A stretch of 64,000 bases of DNA from Micromonospora sp. M71_S20 (GCF_003664255.1 NZ_RCCV01000005.1:186001-250000), one strand, 5' to 3'. Counted from the first letter of the stretch, positions 15,303-28,364 are shown. Notes: a model not told the origin generated them from the letters alone. Translations and numbers: made by a program.

Positions 15303-16364
15303 TCAGCGGACGGTCAGTTCCTTGGCCAGGAGTTCGGCTATCTGGGCCGTGTTGAGGGCGGCGCCCTTGCGGAGGTTGTCGCCGGTGACGAAGAAGTCCA
15401 GGGCGCGGGGGTCGTCGACGGCCCGGCGGATCCGGCCCACCCAGGAGGGGTCGGTGCCGACCGCGTCGATGGGCATCGGGAACTCGCCCGCCCCCGGGTC
15501 GTCGACCAGGATCACCCCCGGGGCGTTCCGCAGCACCTCGCGGGCGCCCTCGGCGTCCACCTCGGTGGCGAAGACCGCGTGCACCGCCACGGAGTGGCCG
15601 GTCACCACCGGCACCCGTACGCAGGTGGCGGAGACCTTCAGGTCGGGCAGCCCGAGGATCTTGCGCGACTCGTTGCGCAGCTTCATCTCCTCGGACGACC
15701 ATCCCGCGTCGGCCAGGGAGCCGGCCCAGGGCACCACGTTGAGCGCCAGCGGCGCGGGGAACGGGCCCACGTCGTCGCCGACCGCCTGGCGTACGTCACC
15801 GGGGCGGGAGCCGAGCACCCGGTCTCCCGCGATCTTGGTGAGCTGGGCGTGCAGGGTGTCCACGCCGCTCTGGCCGGCGCCGGAGGCCGCCTGGTAGGAG
15901 GCGAGCACCAGTTCGCGCAGCCCGTACTCGCGGTGCAGCGGGGCGATCGCGATGATCATCGCCAGGGTCGTGCAGTTGGCGTTGGCGATGATCCCCTTCG
16001 GCCGGTTGCGCACCTGCTCGGGGTTGATCTCCGGCACCACCAGGGGGACGTCGCGGTCCATCCGGAAGGCGCCGGAGTTGTCCACCGCGACGGCCCCGCG
16101 GTCGACCGCGATCGGCGCCCACCGCGCGGAGACCTCGTCCGGGACGTCGAACATCGCCACGTCGACGCCGTCGAACGCCTCCGGGGTCAGCGCCTGGACG
16201 GTCAGCTCCTCGCCCCGGCACCGCAGCCGCCGCCCGACCGAGCGCTCGGAGGCGAGCAGCCGGATCTCGCCCCAGACGTTCTTCCGGCCGCTGAGCAGCT
16301 CGCACATCACCGTGCCAACGGCACCGGTCGCCCCGACCACGGCCAGGGTGGGCAGCGGCGACAC
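15303..16364 (-). CDS. asd: aspartate-semialdehyde dehydrogenase
   Basis: GTG 16364 is chosen because it lies 5 bases after the ask stop and directly before the Rossmann motif VVGATGAVG (residues 9-17). The catalytic cysteine is in NANCTT (Cys131), with AASGAGQSGV (~158) and the GHSVAVH block later. The 353-residue protein reduces aspartyl phosphate with NADPH to aspartate semialdehyde, the branch to lysine/diaminopimelate, methionine and threonine. It follows ask as a two-gene operon. Length and motifs are normal. Confidence 0.95.
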   Translation of the reverse strand: MSPLPTLAVVGATGAVGTVMCELLSGRKNVWGEIRLLASERSVGRRLRCRGEELTVQALTPEAFDGVDVAMFDVPDEVSARWAPIAVDRGAVAVDNSGAFRMDRDVPLVVPEINPEQVRNRPKGIIANANCTTLAMIIAIAPLHREYGLRELVLASYQAASGAGQSGVDTLHAQLTKIAGDRVLGSRPGDVRQAVGDDVGPFPAPLALNVVPWAGSLADAGWSSEEMKLRNESRKILGLPDLKVSATCVRVPVVTGHSVAVHAVFATEVDAEGAREVLRNAPGVILVDDPGAGEFPMPIDAVGTDPSWVGRIRRAVDDPRALDFFVTGDNLRKGAALNTAQIAELLAKELTVR

Positions 16365-16369
16365 GGTGG

Positions 16370-17635
16370 CTACCGTCCCGTCCCCGCGTAGACGACGGCC
16401 TCGGTGTCGCCGCCGAGGTCGAAGGCCTCGTGGATGGCGCGCACGGCGGCGTCGAGGTCGGTGTCGCGGCAGACCACTGACACCCGGATCTCCGAGGTGG
16501 AGATCATCTCGATGTTCACCCCGGCCGCGCCGAGGGCGGCGAAGAAGCCGGCCGCGACGCCGGGGTGCGAGCGCATGCCGGCCCCGATCAGCGAGACCTT
16601 GCCGACGTGGTCGTCGTAGAGCAGGCCCTTGAACTTGACCGACTCCTGGATCTTGCTCAGGGCGGCCATGGCCGTCGGGCCGTCGGCCTTGGGCAGCGTG
16701 AAGGAGATGTCCGTGCGGCCCGTGCCCTCGGTGGACACGTTCTGCACGATCATGTCGAGGTTGATCTCGGCGCCGGCCACGGTGTCGAAGATCCGCGCGG
16801 CGGCGCCCGGCTCGTCGGGCACGCCCACGATCGTGATCTTGGCTTCGCTGCGGTCGTGGGCGACCCCGGTGATCAGTGCTTGCTCCACAGGAAGGTCCTC
16901 CATCGATCCGGTGACCATCGTGCCGGTGTTGGTCGAGTATGACGAACGGACGTGGATCGGCAAGCCCGCCCGGCGGGCGTACTCCACGCTGCGCAGGTGC
17001 AGGATCTTGGCGCCGCAGGCGGCCAGCTCCAGCATCTCCTCGTAGGTGATCTGGGTGATGTGCCGCGCGTTCGGGACGATCCGCGGGTCGGCGGTGAAGA
17101 CGCCGTCCACGTCGGTGTAGATCTCGCAGACGTCCGCGTGCAGCGCGGCGGCGAGCGCCACGGCGGTGGTGTCGGAACCGCCCCGGCCCAGCGTGGTGAC
17201 GTCCTTGGTGTCCTGCGAGACGCCCTGGAAGCCGGCGACGATGACCACCGCGCCCTCGTCGAGCGCGCCCTTGAGCCGCCCCGGCGTGACGTCGATGATC
17301 CGCGCCCGGCCGTGCACCGACGTGGTGATCACGCCCGCCTGCGAACCGGTGAACGAGCGGGCCTCGTACCCCAGGTTGTGGATGGCCATGGCGAGCAGCG
17401 CCATGGAGATCCGCTCCCCGGCGGTGAGCAGCATGTCCAGCTCGCGGCCCGGCGGCAGCGGACTGACCTGGTTGGCCAGGTCGAGCAGCTCGTCGGTCGT
17501 GTCCCCCATGGCGGAGACCACCACGACGACGTCGTCGCCGGCCTTGCGGGCGGCGACGATGCGCTCGGCCACCCGCTTGATCCGCTCCGCGTTGGCGACG
17601 GAGGACCCGCCGTACTTCTGCACCACGAGTGCCAC
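16370..17635 (-). CDS. ask: aspartate kinase
   Basis: GTG 17635 has GGAGGGAG 9 nt upstream. [20 protein letters not shown] (residue 5 on) is the kinase signature, with [18 protein letters not shown] and [15 protein letters not shown] further on. The C-terminal ~150 residues hold two ACT domains ([37 protein letters not shown]), the site of feedback inhibition by lysine and/or threonine in this family. Length (421) is typical of actinobacterial alpha subunits; the ACT part may also be made separately from an internal start, as in Corynebacterium, but I cannot show it here. Confidence 0.95.
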   Translation of the reverse strand: MALVVQKYGGSSVANAERIKRVAERIVAARKAGDDVVVVVSAMGDTTDELLDLANQVSPLPPGRELDMLLTAGERISMALLAMAIHNLGYEARSFTGSQAGVITTSVHGRARIIDVTPGRLKGALDEGAVVIVAGFQGVSQDTKDVTTLGRGGSDTTAVALAAALHADVCEIYTDVDGVFTADPRIVPNARHITQITYEEMLELAACGAKILHLRSVEYARRAGLPIHVRSSYSTNTGTMVTGSMEDLPVEQALITGVAHDRSEAKITIVGVPDEPGAAARIFDTVAGAEINLDMIVQNVSTEGTGRTDISFTLPKADGPTAMAALSKIQESVKFKGLLYDDHVGKVSLIGAGMRSHPGVAAGFFAALGAAGVNIEMISTSEIRVSVVCRDTDLDAAVRAIHEAFDLGGDTEAVVYAGTGR

Positions 17636-17675
17636 GACGGTGCACTCCCTCCCAGCGACGACCCTGAGCGTGCCG

Positions 17676-17723
17676 GCGCCGCCGGATAGGAGCCGGCGGC
17701 GCGTGTCAGACGGACCCAGGGTA
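17676..17723 (-). promoter_or_regulatory. ask promoter candidate and 5' leader hairpin
   Basis: On the minus strand a possible -10 (TACCCT, 17723-17718) is followed by a 10-bp hairpin (GCGCCGCCGG / CCGGCGGCGC, 17676-17702) about 40 bases before the ask start. It could act as an attenuator; evidence is structural only. Confidence 0.35.
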
Positions 17724-17859
17724 TCGGTCGGCCGACCCGGGCGGGTCGGGTGATCCCACGATCCGGCCCGGCCGCCCGGGGCGGGGTGGTTCGCGACACG
17801 CCGGGGCGGCGCGCGTGGCAGGGCCCCCGCACGTCGTTTCCGGGCCGCAGAATGGCCCC

Positions 17860-18696
17860 GTGCACGCCCATCTCCGCCCGGCCGGCCCTCCCGCGAAGCC
17901 CGCGCGCCCGCCGGTGCGTCCGGCCCGACGCCTGGCCGGCGCGCTCGCGCTCGCCCTGCCCGCGCTCCTCGTCGCCTGCACCGCCGACGAACCGGCCACC
18001 CGGCCCACGCCCACCTCGACACCGGCGTCGGCGGGGGTGGACGCGGCGCGCGACGAGTTGGCGGCGCTGGCGGCCGCCGCGCAGGATCGGCACCTGGTCG
18101 CCAGCTACACGCTGCGCGCCCCGGAGTCCCCGGACCGGACGATCCTGGTGACCAGCGCGAACGACGGCAGCTGGCGGGTCGACGTGCCGGGCGGCGCGCT
18201 CGGCGGCACCGCCGACGTCTCGTTCGCCGCCACCGCCGACGGGCTGTTCCAGTGCGCCCTGCCGTCCGCGGCCCGGCCCGAGCCGGCGACCTGCGTACGC
18301 CTCGGCGACCGGGACGAGGCCGTGCCCCGCCGGCTCGACCCCCGGGTTCAGCACCCGTTCACCGACTGGCTGGACGTGCTGACCGACCGGCGGGCCCCGC
18401 TCGCCGTGTCCCCCGCCGAGCCGCCGCCCGGCGCGTCCGGCGCCTGCTACTCGGTCGAGACCACGTCCGCGTCGATCAACGCGCCGCTGGACGTGGGGAT
18501 CTACTGCTACGGCCCCGACGGCACGCCCACGGCGGTGCGCACCGCGTCCGGCACGCTGATCCTCGCCGGGACGCCCGCGCCCGCCCCCGCCACCGTGCAG
18601 CTGGCCGGGCCGGTGGTCGACGCCGACCCGCTCGGCACGGCGGCGCCGGAGTCGACCGCGGAGGCGACCGCGAGCCCGGACGCGGGAACGCCCTGA
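17860..18696 (+). CDS. putative lipoprotein
   Basis: The probable start is GTG 17860 ([20 protein letters not shown]). A positively charged arm and hydrophobic stretch [16 protein letters not shown] end in a lipobox (LVAC), so the mature protein should be lipid-anchored outside the membrane. The ~230-residue remainder is soluble, with two or three cysteines ([25 protein letters not shown]), and ends in an Ala/Thr/Pro tail. No family recognised. Divergent from ask. Confidence 0.65.
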   Translation: MHAHLRPAGPPAKPARPPVRPARRLAGALALALPALLVACTADEPATRPTPTSTPASAGVDAARDELAALAAAAQDRHLVASYTLRAPESPDRTILVTSANDGSWRVDVPGGALGGTADVSFAATADGLFQCALPSAARPEPATCVRLGDRDEAVPRRLDPRVQHPFTDWLDVLTDRRAPLAVSPAEPPPGASGACYSVETTSASINAPLDVGIYCYGPDGTPTAVRTASGTLILAGTPAPAPATVQLAGPVVDADPLGTAAPESTAEATASPDAGTP

Positions 18697-18780
18697 CCCC
18701 GGCAACGTTACGGGTGCCGTTCGCCACATTCGGACATCCCGCCCTTAACTGCTGAATCGCCCTTACGGGACACTCGCCCC

Positions 18781-19332
18781 ATGGCCGACCTCACCCCGCT
18801 GCTCGCGTTCCGCTGGAGCCCCCGGTCCTTCGACCCGGTGGCGGAGCTGTCCCGCGAGGACGCCTCCGCGCTGCTGGAGGCGGCCCGCTGGGCGCCCTCG
18901 GCCGGCAACGCCCAGCCGTGGCGGTTCGCGCTCGGGCACCGGGACGACGAGACGTTCAAGCGGATCCTGGTCAACCTGCCGGAACGGGAGCAGCGCTGGG
19001 CGCAGCGCGCCGCCGCCCTGCTGCTCGGCGCACACCGCACCGGATCCGCCGGGCACGCGTACGACCTGGGCCAGGCGGTCGCCCACCTCACCGTGCAGGC
19101 CACGGCGCTCGGCCTGCACGTGCGCCAACTGCACGACCTCGACCACGCCGGCCTGGCCGCCGACCTCGACCTGCCGGCGGGCGTACGGCCGCACGTGGTG
19201 GCGGCCGTCGGTCAACTCGGCGACCCGCTCAGCCTCCCCGCCGACCTGCTGCGCTCGGAGACCGGGCTGCGCCGCCGGCTCCCCCTGGCCGAACTCCTGC
19301 TGACCAGCCAGGCTGCGAAGTGCGTCTCATAG
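18781..19332 (+). CDS. nitroreductase-family protein
   Basis: The 183-residue protein starts at ATG 18781. FRWSPRSFDPVAELS near the N-terminus and ARWAPSAGNAQPWRFALG (residues ~36-53) are the FMN-binding signatures of nitroreductases; VAAVGQLGDP near the C-terminus matches the final flavin loop. It probably reduces nitro- or quinone-type compounds with NAD(P)H. It lies upstream of leuA but is separated by the leuA promoter and leader, so probably monocistronic. Confidence 0.85.
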   Translation: MADLTPLLAFRWSPRSFDPVAELSREDASALLEAARWAPSAGNAQPWRFALGHRDDETFKRILVNLPEREQRWAQRAAALLLGAHRTGSAGHAYDLGQAVAHLTVQATALGLHVRQLHDLDHAGLAADLDLPAGVRPHVVAAVGQLGDPLSLPADLLRSETGLRRRLPLAELLLTSQAAKCVS

Positions 19333-21321
<1,989 letters not shown>

Positions 21322-21324
21322 CGG

Positions 21325-21366
21325 GCCGGGAAGGGCACCCCGTTCAGGCAGGGCGCCCTTCCCGGC
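21325..21366. terminator. bidirectional terminator between leuA and the MFS exporter
   Basis: A 12-bp perfect stem (GCCGGGAAGGGC / GCCCTTCCCGGC) surrounds the last codons of the convergent MFS gene, starting 4 bases after the leuA stop. Confidence 0.75.
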
Positions 21367-22798
21367 GCCGGGGTGGGCGGTGGATGAGCAGGGCCGCCAT
21401 CGCCGCCCCGGCCAGCAGCAGGCCGGCGCACCAGAGCATCGCGCCCCGGTACGCGTCGGTCAGCGCGGCCGGCTGCGCGTAGCCGGAGCCGGAGAGCCCG
21501 ACCAGCAGCGGGAGCGCCGCCACCGCCAGCAGGCCGCCCGCCCGGGACGCCGCGTTGTTGAAGCCGCTCGCCACACCGGCGAACCGGTCGTCGACCGCGG
21601 CCAGCACGGAGGCGGTCAGCGGCGCCACCACCAGCGTCAGCCCGATCCCGAAGAGCACCACCCCGGGCAGCACGTCCCGCCAGTACGACGCGTCGGGCTT
21701 GACGCCGCGCAGCAGCACCAGCCCGGCGGCGGCGACCACCGGCCCGACGGTCAGCGGCAGCCGCGGCCCGATCCGCGCCGACAGCGCGCCCGCCCGCGCC
21801 GAGCCGACCAGCAGCAGCACCGTCATCGGCAGCAGCGCGACCCCGGTGAGCAGCGCCGACCAGCCGACCACGTTCTGCAGGTAGACGGCGAGGAAGAACG
21901 TGAAGCCGCCGAGCGCCGCGTAGACGAGCACGGTGAAGACGTTCAGCACCGAGAAGAGCCGGCTGCCGAACAGGCCGGTGGGCAGCATCGCGCCGTCCCC
22001 CCGGCGCCGCTCGACCAGCACGAAGGCCACCGCGCCGGCCACGCCCGCCAGCGCGGCGGCGAGCACCGGCACCGAGTCGAGGCCCCGGACGGGGGCGTCG
22101 ATCAGCGCGTACGTGACGCCGGCCAGGGCGAGCGCGCCGAGCAGCGCGCCGGCCACGTCGAACCGGCGGCGGTGCCGCCCCGGCCCCCCGGTGCGGGACG
22201 CGGCCTCGTCCCGGCTCTCCGGCACCCAGCGCAGCGCCGCCAGCACCACGAGCACGGCCAGCGGCAGGTTGAGGAAGAAGATCCACCGCCAGGAGAGCGC
22301 GTCGATCAGCCAGCCGCCGAGGAACGGGCCGAGCGCGGTGGAGACGCCGGACAGCCCCGACCAGGCGCCGATGGCGCGGCCCCGGTCGTCCGGGTGGAAG
22401 CTGGCCTGGAGCACCGACAGCGAGCCGGGAGTGAGCAGCGCGCCCCCGGCGCCCTGGAGGAACCGGGCCGCGACCAGCCACTCGGTGCCCTGGGCCAGGC
22501 CGCAGAGCAGCGACGCGAGAGTGAACCAGACCACACCGAGCAGGAAGACCCGCCGCCGCCCGAAGCGGTCGCCGAGCGCGCCGCCGAGCAGGACGAAGGC
22601 CGCGAGCATCAGCAGGTACCCGTTGACCGTCCACTGCAGACCAGCGACGGTGGCGTCGAGGTCCGCACCGAGACGGGGCAGCGCCACGTTGACCACGGTG
22701 GTGTCCAGGAAGACCATGCCTGAGGCGAGGACGGCGGCGAGCAGGGTGCCCCGTCCGTGCACGGTGCCCAGCCGGAGCGCGGGGGTGGTTTCGGTCAT
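21344..22798 (-). CDS. MFS multidrug exporter, DHA2 (EmrB/QacA) type
   Basis: ATG 22798 (MTETTPALRLGTVHGRGTLL) leads into about 14 membrane helices. MVFLDTTVVNVALPRLGAD in helix 1 is the DHA2 motif D1, GGALGDRFGRRRVFL is motif A, and GPFLGGWLIDALSWRWIFFLN is motif C plus the following helix. The 484-residue protein likely exports drugs or toxic metabolites using proton motive force. It is divergent from the secreted HNH nuclease. Substrate not predictable. Confidence 0.9.
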   Translation of the reverse strand: MTETTPALRLGTVHGRGTLLAAVLASGMVFLDTTVVNVALPRLGADLDATVAGLQWTVNGYLLMLAAFVLLGGALGDRFGRRRVFLLGVVWFTLASLLCGLAQGTEWLVAARFLQGAGGALLTPGSLSVLQASFHPDDRGRAIGAWSGLSGVSTALGPFLGGWLIDALSWRWIFFLNLPLAVLVVLAALRWVPESRDEAASRTGGPGRHRRRFDVAGALLGALALAGVTYALIDAPVRGLDSVPVLAAALAGVAGAVAFVLVERRRGDGAMLPTGLFGSRLFSVLNVFTVLVYAALGGFTFFLAVYLQNVVGWSALLTGVALLPMTVLLLVGSARAGALSARIGPRLPLTVGPVVAAAGLVLLRGVKPDASYWRDVLPGVVLFGIGLTLVVAPLTASVLAAVDDRFAGVASGFNNAASRAGGLLAVAALPLLVGLSGSGYAQPAALTDAYRGAMLWCAGLLLAGAAMAALLIHRPPRRREGRPA

Positions 22799-22906
22799 GG
22801 CGTCCAATCTGCCCCGCGCGATATGAGAGACGCCACGAATCGCCGAAACCGGGCCCGGGTACTGTGCGGGATCGCCGGGAGCCCGCAAGCTGGAGAGGTG
22901 TCGTCT

Positions 22907-23572
22907 GTGCGTACCAGATCAGGACCGCGCGCCGCGGTGACGGCCGCGCTCGCGGCGGCGCTGGCGCTCGGCGCGGCCGGTTGTGTCGCCGTCGACGAGC
23001 CGGACGTCGCGCCGAGCAGCGGTGGTGGCGGCGGCAACGCCGCGCAGAAGCTGACCCAGCTCACCGTGGCCACCGCCGGGTCGATGAAGGGCTACAGCCG
23101 GGAGCGCTTCCCGCACTGGCGCGACACCGGCAAGAACTGCGACGTACGCGACAGCGTGCTCAAGCGCGACGGGGAGGACATCAAGCTCTCCGGCTGCAAC
23201 GTGGTCGACGGCCGCTGGGAGAGCGTGTACGACGGCCGCGCCTTCACCGACCCGTCCGACGTGGACATTGACCACATGGTGCCGCTGGCGAACGCGTGGC
23301 GTTCGGGCGCCGACGAGTGGGACGACGCGAAGCGGGGCGAGTTCGCCAACGACCTGGACCGGCCGCAGCTCATCGCGGTTTCCGCCTCCTCGAACCGGGC
23401 AAAGGGTGACCAGGACCCGTCCCAGTGGAAGCCGGCGAACCGGTCGTTCTGGTGCCAGTACGCCGAGAACTGGGTGACGGTCAAGCACCACTGGCGGCTC
23501 ACGGTGACCACTGCCGAGAAGGCCGCCCTGACCGACATGCTGGAGGGCTGCACATGGGCGAGCAAGCCGTGA
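22907..23572 (+). CDS. secreted HNH-type nuclease lipoprotein (DUF1524/GmrSD-like)
   Basis: GTG 22907 has GGAGAGG 7 nt upstream. The N-terminus is a lipoprotein signal (AALALGAAGC, Cys26), then a Ser/Gly linker. The catalytic core is DVDIDHMVPLANAWRSG (Asp122-His123) with the later Asn/Lys block SASSNRAKGDQDPSQWKP, characteristic of exported actinobacterial HNH nucleases in the DUF1524/GmrSD C-terminal family. Four cysteines may form disulfides. It probably degrades extracellular DNA. It overlaps the next gene by 19 bases. Confidence 0.85.
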   Translation: MRTRSGPRAAVTAALAAALALGAAGCVAVDEPDVAPSSGGGGGNAAQKLTQLTVATAGSMKGYSRERFPHWRDTGKNCDVRDSVLKRDGEDIKLSGCNVVDGRWESVYDGRAFTDPSDVDIDHMVPLANAWRSGADEWDDAKRGEFANDLDRPQLIAVSASSNRAKGDQDPSQWKPANRSFWCQYAENWVTVKHHWRLTVTTAEKAALTDMLEGCTWASKP

Positions 23573-24009
23573 CCGGAGCCGGGGCCACCCCCGCCCCGGA
23601 GCAGACGCCGGACGCCACCGGGGAGGACGCGGCGGCGGCCACCGGCAGCGCGCCGGCCGGCCCGGCCACGGCCGGCATGACGGCGGACGGAGCTGCCGGC
23701 ACGACCACCGGGGTGCCGGGGGCGGGGATGGCCGCCGACGCCGAGGGCACGTCGACCGCCGCGCGGGAGCTGACGGCCGACGTCGTGCCCGGCCCGGGCG
23801 GGGTGATGACCGACGAGGTCGGGGTGGTCACCGGCGAGCTGACCCTGCGCACCGGGTACGCCGACGGCCGGGCGACGCTGACGGTGCAGTACAAGGACGC
23901 CGACGAGTGGTACACGGTCAGCGGCGGCAGCGTGGCGCTGGCCGACCCGGCCGGGCTGGACGCGGTGCACGGCATCGCGGTCGCCCTGCTGCACCGTCCC
24001 GAGGGCTGA
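23554..24009 (+). CDS. hypothetical 151-residue protein downstream of the nuclease
   Basis: ATG 23554 lies inside the last codons of the HNH nuclease gene, indicating translational coupling. The first ~85 residues are Ala/Thr/Gly/Pro-rich and disordered. The last ~65 form a compact domain (TDEVGVVTGELTLRTGYADG, ATLTVQYKDADEWYTVSGG, DAVHGIAVALLHRP). No signal peptide. The coupling to a nuclease gene suggests a partner or inhibitor role, but that is a guess. Confidence 0.65.
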   Translation: MGEQAVTGAGATPAPEQTPDATGEDAAAATGSAPAGPATAGMTADGAAGTTTGVPGAGMAADAEGTSTAARELTADVVPGPGGVMTDEVGVVTGELTLRTGYADGRATLTVQYKDADEWYTVSGGSVALADPAGLDAVHGIAVALLHRPEG

Positions 24010-24027
24010 CCCACCGACCGCCCGCCC

Positions 24028-24056
24028 GGACGCGGCCCCGTCGAGGGGCCGCGTCC
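24028..24056. terminator. terminator between the nuclease operon and dppF
   Basis: A 12-bp perfect stem (GGACGCGGCCCC and complement) with a 5-nt loop lies between convergent genes. Confidence 0.8.
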
Positions 24057-24067
24057 GCGACGCGGGT

Positions 24068-25167
<1,100 letters not shown>

Positions 25168-25171
<4 letters not shown>

Positions 25172-26265
25172 GGCTTCTCCTCCTCGCGCGGTGCGGGCAC
25201 CGGGCCCGCGGTCGCCTCCGCCGCCGGGGCGGTGGCGGCCGGCGCCTGCGCCGGGGCGGTGCTGGTGGCGGCCGGCCGGGGCACGGTGCCGGGCACCGGC
25301 GCCGGGTTGACGCAACGGTAGCTGCGACCGTCGTGGGCGAGCACCAGCGCGGGCGGCTCCCCCACGCACTCGTCGATCCGCCGCGTGCAGCGCGGCGCGA
25401 AGGCGCAGCCCTCCGGCCAGGGCAGCAGGTCGCGGACCGAGCCGGGGATCGGGTTCAGCCGCTCGCCGCGCCCGGCGTCCAGGCGCGGCACCGAGCCGAG
25501 CAGCCCCACGGTGTACGGGTGCCGGGGCTCGCGGAACAGCGGGCGACGGCGGGCCGTCTCCACCACCCGGCCGCCGTAGAGCACGTTGATGGTGTCGCAC
25601 ATGCCCGCGACCACGCCCAGGTCGTGCGTGATCATCACCAGGGCGGTGCCGGACTCCCGGACCAGTTCCTTGAGCAGCTCCAGGATCTGCGCCTGGATGG
25701 TGACGTCCAGCGCCGTGGTGGGCTCGTCGGCGATCAGCAGCCGGGGCTTGCAGGCCACCGCCATCGCGATCAGGGCGCGCTGCCGCATGCCGCCGGAGAG
25801 CTGGTGCGGGTACTCCTTCAGCCGCCGCTTCGGGTCGGGGATGCCGACCCGGTCCAGCAGGGCCGCCGCCTCCTTCTCGGCCGCCGCGCCCTTCATCCCC
25901 CGGTGCCGCGTGAGCACCTCGGTGACCTGCAATCCGATCGGGATCACCGGGTTCAGCGACGAGAGCGGGTCCTGGAAGATCATCGCGACGTCGCGACCCC
26001 GGATGTCCCGCCGGGACCGGTCGTCGAGCTGGAGCAGGTCCGTGCCGTCGAAGACCGCCTTGCCGCCGACGCGCAGGCCCGGCTGCTTGGGCAGCAGACC
26101 CATGATCGCCAGCGAGGTGACGCTCTTGCCGCAGCCGGACTCGCCGACCAGGCCGACCACCTCGCCCGCGTCGACGGAGAAGGAGACCCCGTCGACGGCG
26201 TGCACGGTGCGCTGACCGCGCCGGGCGAAGGTGACGGAGAGATCTTCGACATCAAGCAGAGCCAT
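25168..26265 (-). CDS. dppD: dipeptide/oligopeptide ABC transporter ATP-binding protein
   Basis: ATG 26265 ([20 protein letters not shown]) is preferred to the longer start at 26310 because AAAGGCGGG lies just upstream. Walker A is [12 protein letters not shown], the signature is [13 protein letters not shown], Walker B is [13 protein letters not shown] and the C-terminal Cys region is [15 protein letters not shown]. The last ~40 residues are an unusual Pro/Ala/Thr tail. It pairs with DppF as the second ATPase of the peptide importer. Confidence 0.93.
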
Positions 26266-26328
26266 GTCGGGCCCGCCTTTCGTTCGCGACTGCGGGGCTC
26301 GCAAGCTCACTCCTCGCGCTCACCGGCC

Positions 26329-27285
26329 CTACTTCCGCAGCTTCGGGTCGAGTGCCTCGCGCATCGCCTCGCCGAGCAGGGTGAAGCCCAGCGCGGTGAC
26401 GATGATGGCGAGGGCGGGCAGGATCGCCAGCCGGGGCGCGGAGTCGAGGTACTGCTGCGCGTCGGCGAGCATCACACCCCACTCGGGGATGGAGGCGTCG
26501 TTGTTGCCGAGGCCGAGGAAGGAGAGCGCCGCGGCCTCGATGATCGCGGTGGCCAGGGTGAGGGTGGCCTGCACGATGACCGGGGCGAGCGAGTTCGGCA
26601 CCACGTGGGTAAGCGCGATCTTCGGCTTCTTCACGCCCAGCGAGACGGCGGCCAGGACGTAGTCGCTGTTCGCCTGGGAGATCATCGAGCCGCGCAGCAG
26701 CCGGGCGAAGACCGGCACCGACACCACGCCGACCGCGATCATGACCGTGGTCAGACCGGCGCCGAGCAGGGCGGCGATGCTGATCGCCAGCAGCAGGCTC
26801 GGCATGGCCAGCAGCATGTCGACGAAGCGCATCAGCACGTTGTCGACCGCCCGGCCCCACCGGCCGCCGAGGCCGGCGGCGGCGCCGGCGACCCCGCCGA
26901 TCAGCGAGCCGACCGCGAGGCCGATCAGGGTGGAGACCACGCCGACCAGCAGGGTCTGCCGGGCGCCGACGATCATGCGGCTGAACTCGTCGCGACCGAT
27001 GTGGTCGACGCCGAACCAGTTCTCGCCACGGAAGCCGGGGAAGTCGCCGAGGCGGATCTCGCTCTTCCAGAGCTGGGCGTCCGGGGGGTGCGGGACGAAG
27101 AACGGCCCGAGGATGGCGACCAGCAGGAACAGGCTCAGGATCACCGCGCCGACGATCGCCGCCGGGTTGCGCCGCAGCCGGCGGAACGCCTCCTTCCAGA
27201 GGCTGACGCCGCGCTCGTCCTCCCGGGCCGCCAGTTCGGCGAGCCGGTCGATCTTTTCCTTCTTGGTGCCGCCGGTGATCGTCAT
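26329..27285 (-). CDS. dppC: peptide ABC transporter permease
   Basis: The 318-residue protein has a soluble ~45-residue N-terminus, then a first helix (NPAAIVGAVILSLFLLVAIL), a periplasmic loop with NWFGVDHIGRDEFSRMIVGA typical of DppC/OppC, and five further helices. The binding-protein-dependent transport signature lies in LGVKKPKIALTHVVPNSLAP (~225-245), the EAA loop that contacts the ATPases. Its start overlaps the dppB stop by 4 bases. Confidence 0.93.
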   Translation of the reverse strand: MTITGGTKKEKIDRLAELAAREDERGVSLWKEAFRRLRRNPAAIVGAVILSLFLLVAILGPFFVPHPPDAQLWKSEIRLGDFPGFRGENWFGVDHIGRDEFSRMIVGARQTLLVGVVSTLIGLAVGSLIGGVAGAAAGLGGRWGRAVDNVLMRFVDMLLAMPSLLLAISIAALLGAGLTTVMIAVGVVSVPVFARLLRGSMISQANSDYVLAAVSLGVKKPKIALTHVVPNSLAPVIVQATLTLATAIIEAAALSFLGLGNNDASIPEWGVMLADAQQYLDSAPRLAILPALAIIVTALGFTLLGEAMREALDPKLRK

Positions 27286-28286
27286 CGGACCCTCACCCTC
27301 GGGTCGATCAGGCTGTAGGAGAGGTCGACCAGGAGGTTCACCAGCACGTACACCACCGCGATGATCAGGATGAAGCCCATCAGGACCGGATAGTCACGCT
27401 GGCTGATCGCCTCGTAGATGAAGGCTCCGATGCCGCTGAAGGCGAAGACGGTCTCGGTCAGCACCGCGCCGGAGAGCAGGCCGCCGGTGAGCAGGCCGAT
27501 CGAGGTGACCACCGGGAGCATGGAGTTGCGCAGCACGTGCCGGCGCCGGACCGTGCTCTCGGTCAGGCCCTTCGCCTCGGCGGTGCGGACGAAGTCCTCG
27601 TTGAGGACCTCCAGCACGCTCGCGCGGGTGATCCGGACGATGATCGCCAGCGGGATGCTGGCCAGCGCGACAGCCGGCAGCACCAGGTGCCAGAGCGCGT
27701 CGGCGGCGGCGTCCCACTCCCGGGTCATGATCCCGTCGAGGACGAAGAAGTTGGTGATCCGCGTCGCCCCGAGCGTCGGGTCCTGCCGGCCGCTCGCCGG
27801 GAACCAGCCGAGGTTCTCCGCGAAGATCGCCTTGAGCACGTACGCGAGGAAGAAGACGGGGATGCAGATGCCGATCAGGGAGCCGCCGACCGAGAGGTGG
27901 TCCAGCATCCGGCCGCGGCGCCGGGCCGCCAGGTAGCCCAGCGGGATGCCGACGCCGATCGCGATCAGCATCGCGGTGATGGACAGCTCGACCGTGCCGG
28001 GGAAGCGCTCGACGAACTCGGTGACGACGGTCCGCTTGGTGGAGGTCGACGTGCCCAGGTCGAGGCGGATCAGCCGCCGCACGAACCGGCCGTACTGCAC
28101 CAGGATCGGCTCGTCGAGGCCCATGTTGCGCCGGATCTGGGCGCGCATCTCGGGCGTCCCGCGCTCACCGAGGATGGCGGTCTCGGGACCGCCGGGCAGT
28201 CGGCGGAGCCAGATGAACAGCAGGAGGGAGAGCCCGAACAGCGTGGGTATCAGCTGAAGCAGGCGTCTGACGATGAACCGGAACAC
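27282..28286 (-). CDS. dppB: peptide ABC transporter permease
   Basis: The 334-residue protein starts MFRFIVRRLLQLIPTLFGLS, the standard DppB/OppB first helix, with FIWLRRLPGGPETAILGERG after it. Six membrane segments follow, and the EAA loop is FVRTAEAKGLTESTVRRRHV with NSMLPVVTSIG. It forms the membrane channel with DppC. It is separated from the binding-protein gene by a strong hairpin that may reduce readthrough. Confidence 0.93.
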   Translation of the reverse strand: MFRFIVRRLLQLIPTLFGLSLLLFIWLRRLPGGPETAILGERGTPEMRAQIRRNMGLDEPILVQYGRFVRRLIRLDLGTSTSTKRTVVTEFVERFPGTVELSITAMLIAIGVGIPLGYLAARRRGRMLDHLSVGGSLIGICIPVFFLAYVLKAIFAENLGWFPASGRQDPTLGATRITNFFVLDGIMTREWDAAADALWHLVLPAVALASIPLAIIVRITRASVLEVLNEDFVRTAEAKGLTESTVRRRHVLRNSMLPVVTSIGLLTGGLLSGAVLTETVFAFSGIGAFIYEAISQRDYPVLMGFILIIAVVYVLVNLLVDLSYSLIDPRVRVR

Positions 28287-28311
28287 GGCGGCCTCGAAAG
28301 GGGTACGGAGG

Positions 28312-28351
28312 GTCGTGGGCGGGCGCTGCCGAAACAGCGCCCGCCCACGAC
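28312..28351 (-). terminator. intra-operon hairpin between dppA and dppB
   Basis: A perfect 17-bp stem (GTCGTGGGCGGGCGCTG and complement) with the loop CCGAAA lies 13 nt after the dppA stop and 26 nt before dppB. In peptide-transport operons such hairpins give partial termination and stabilise the abundant binding-protein mRNA. Confidence 0.8.
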
Positions 28352-28364
28352 TCGGAGCGTCAGA

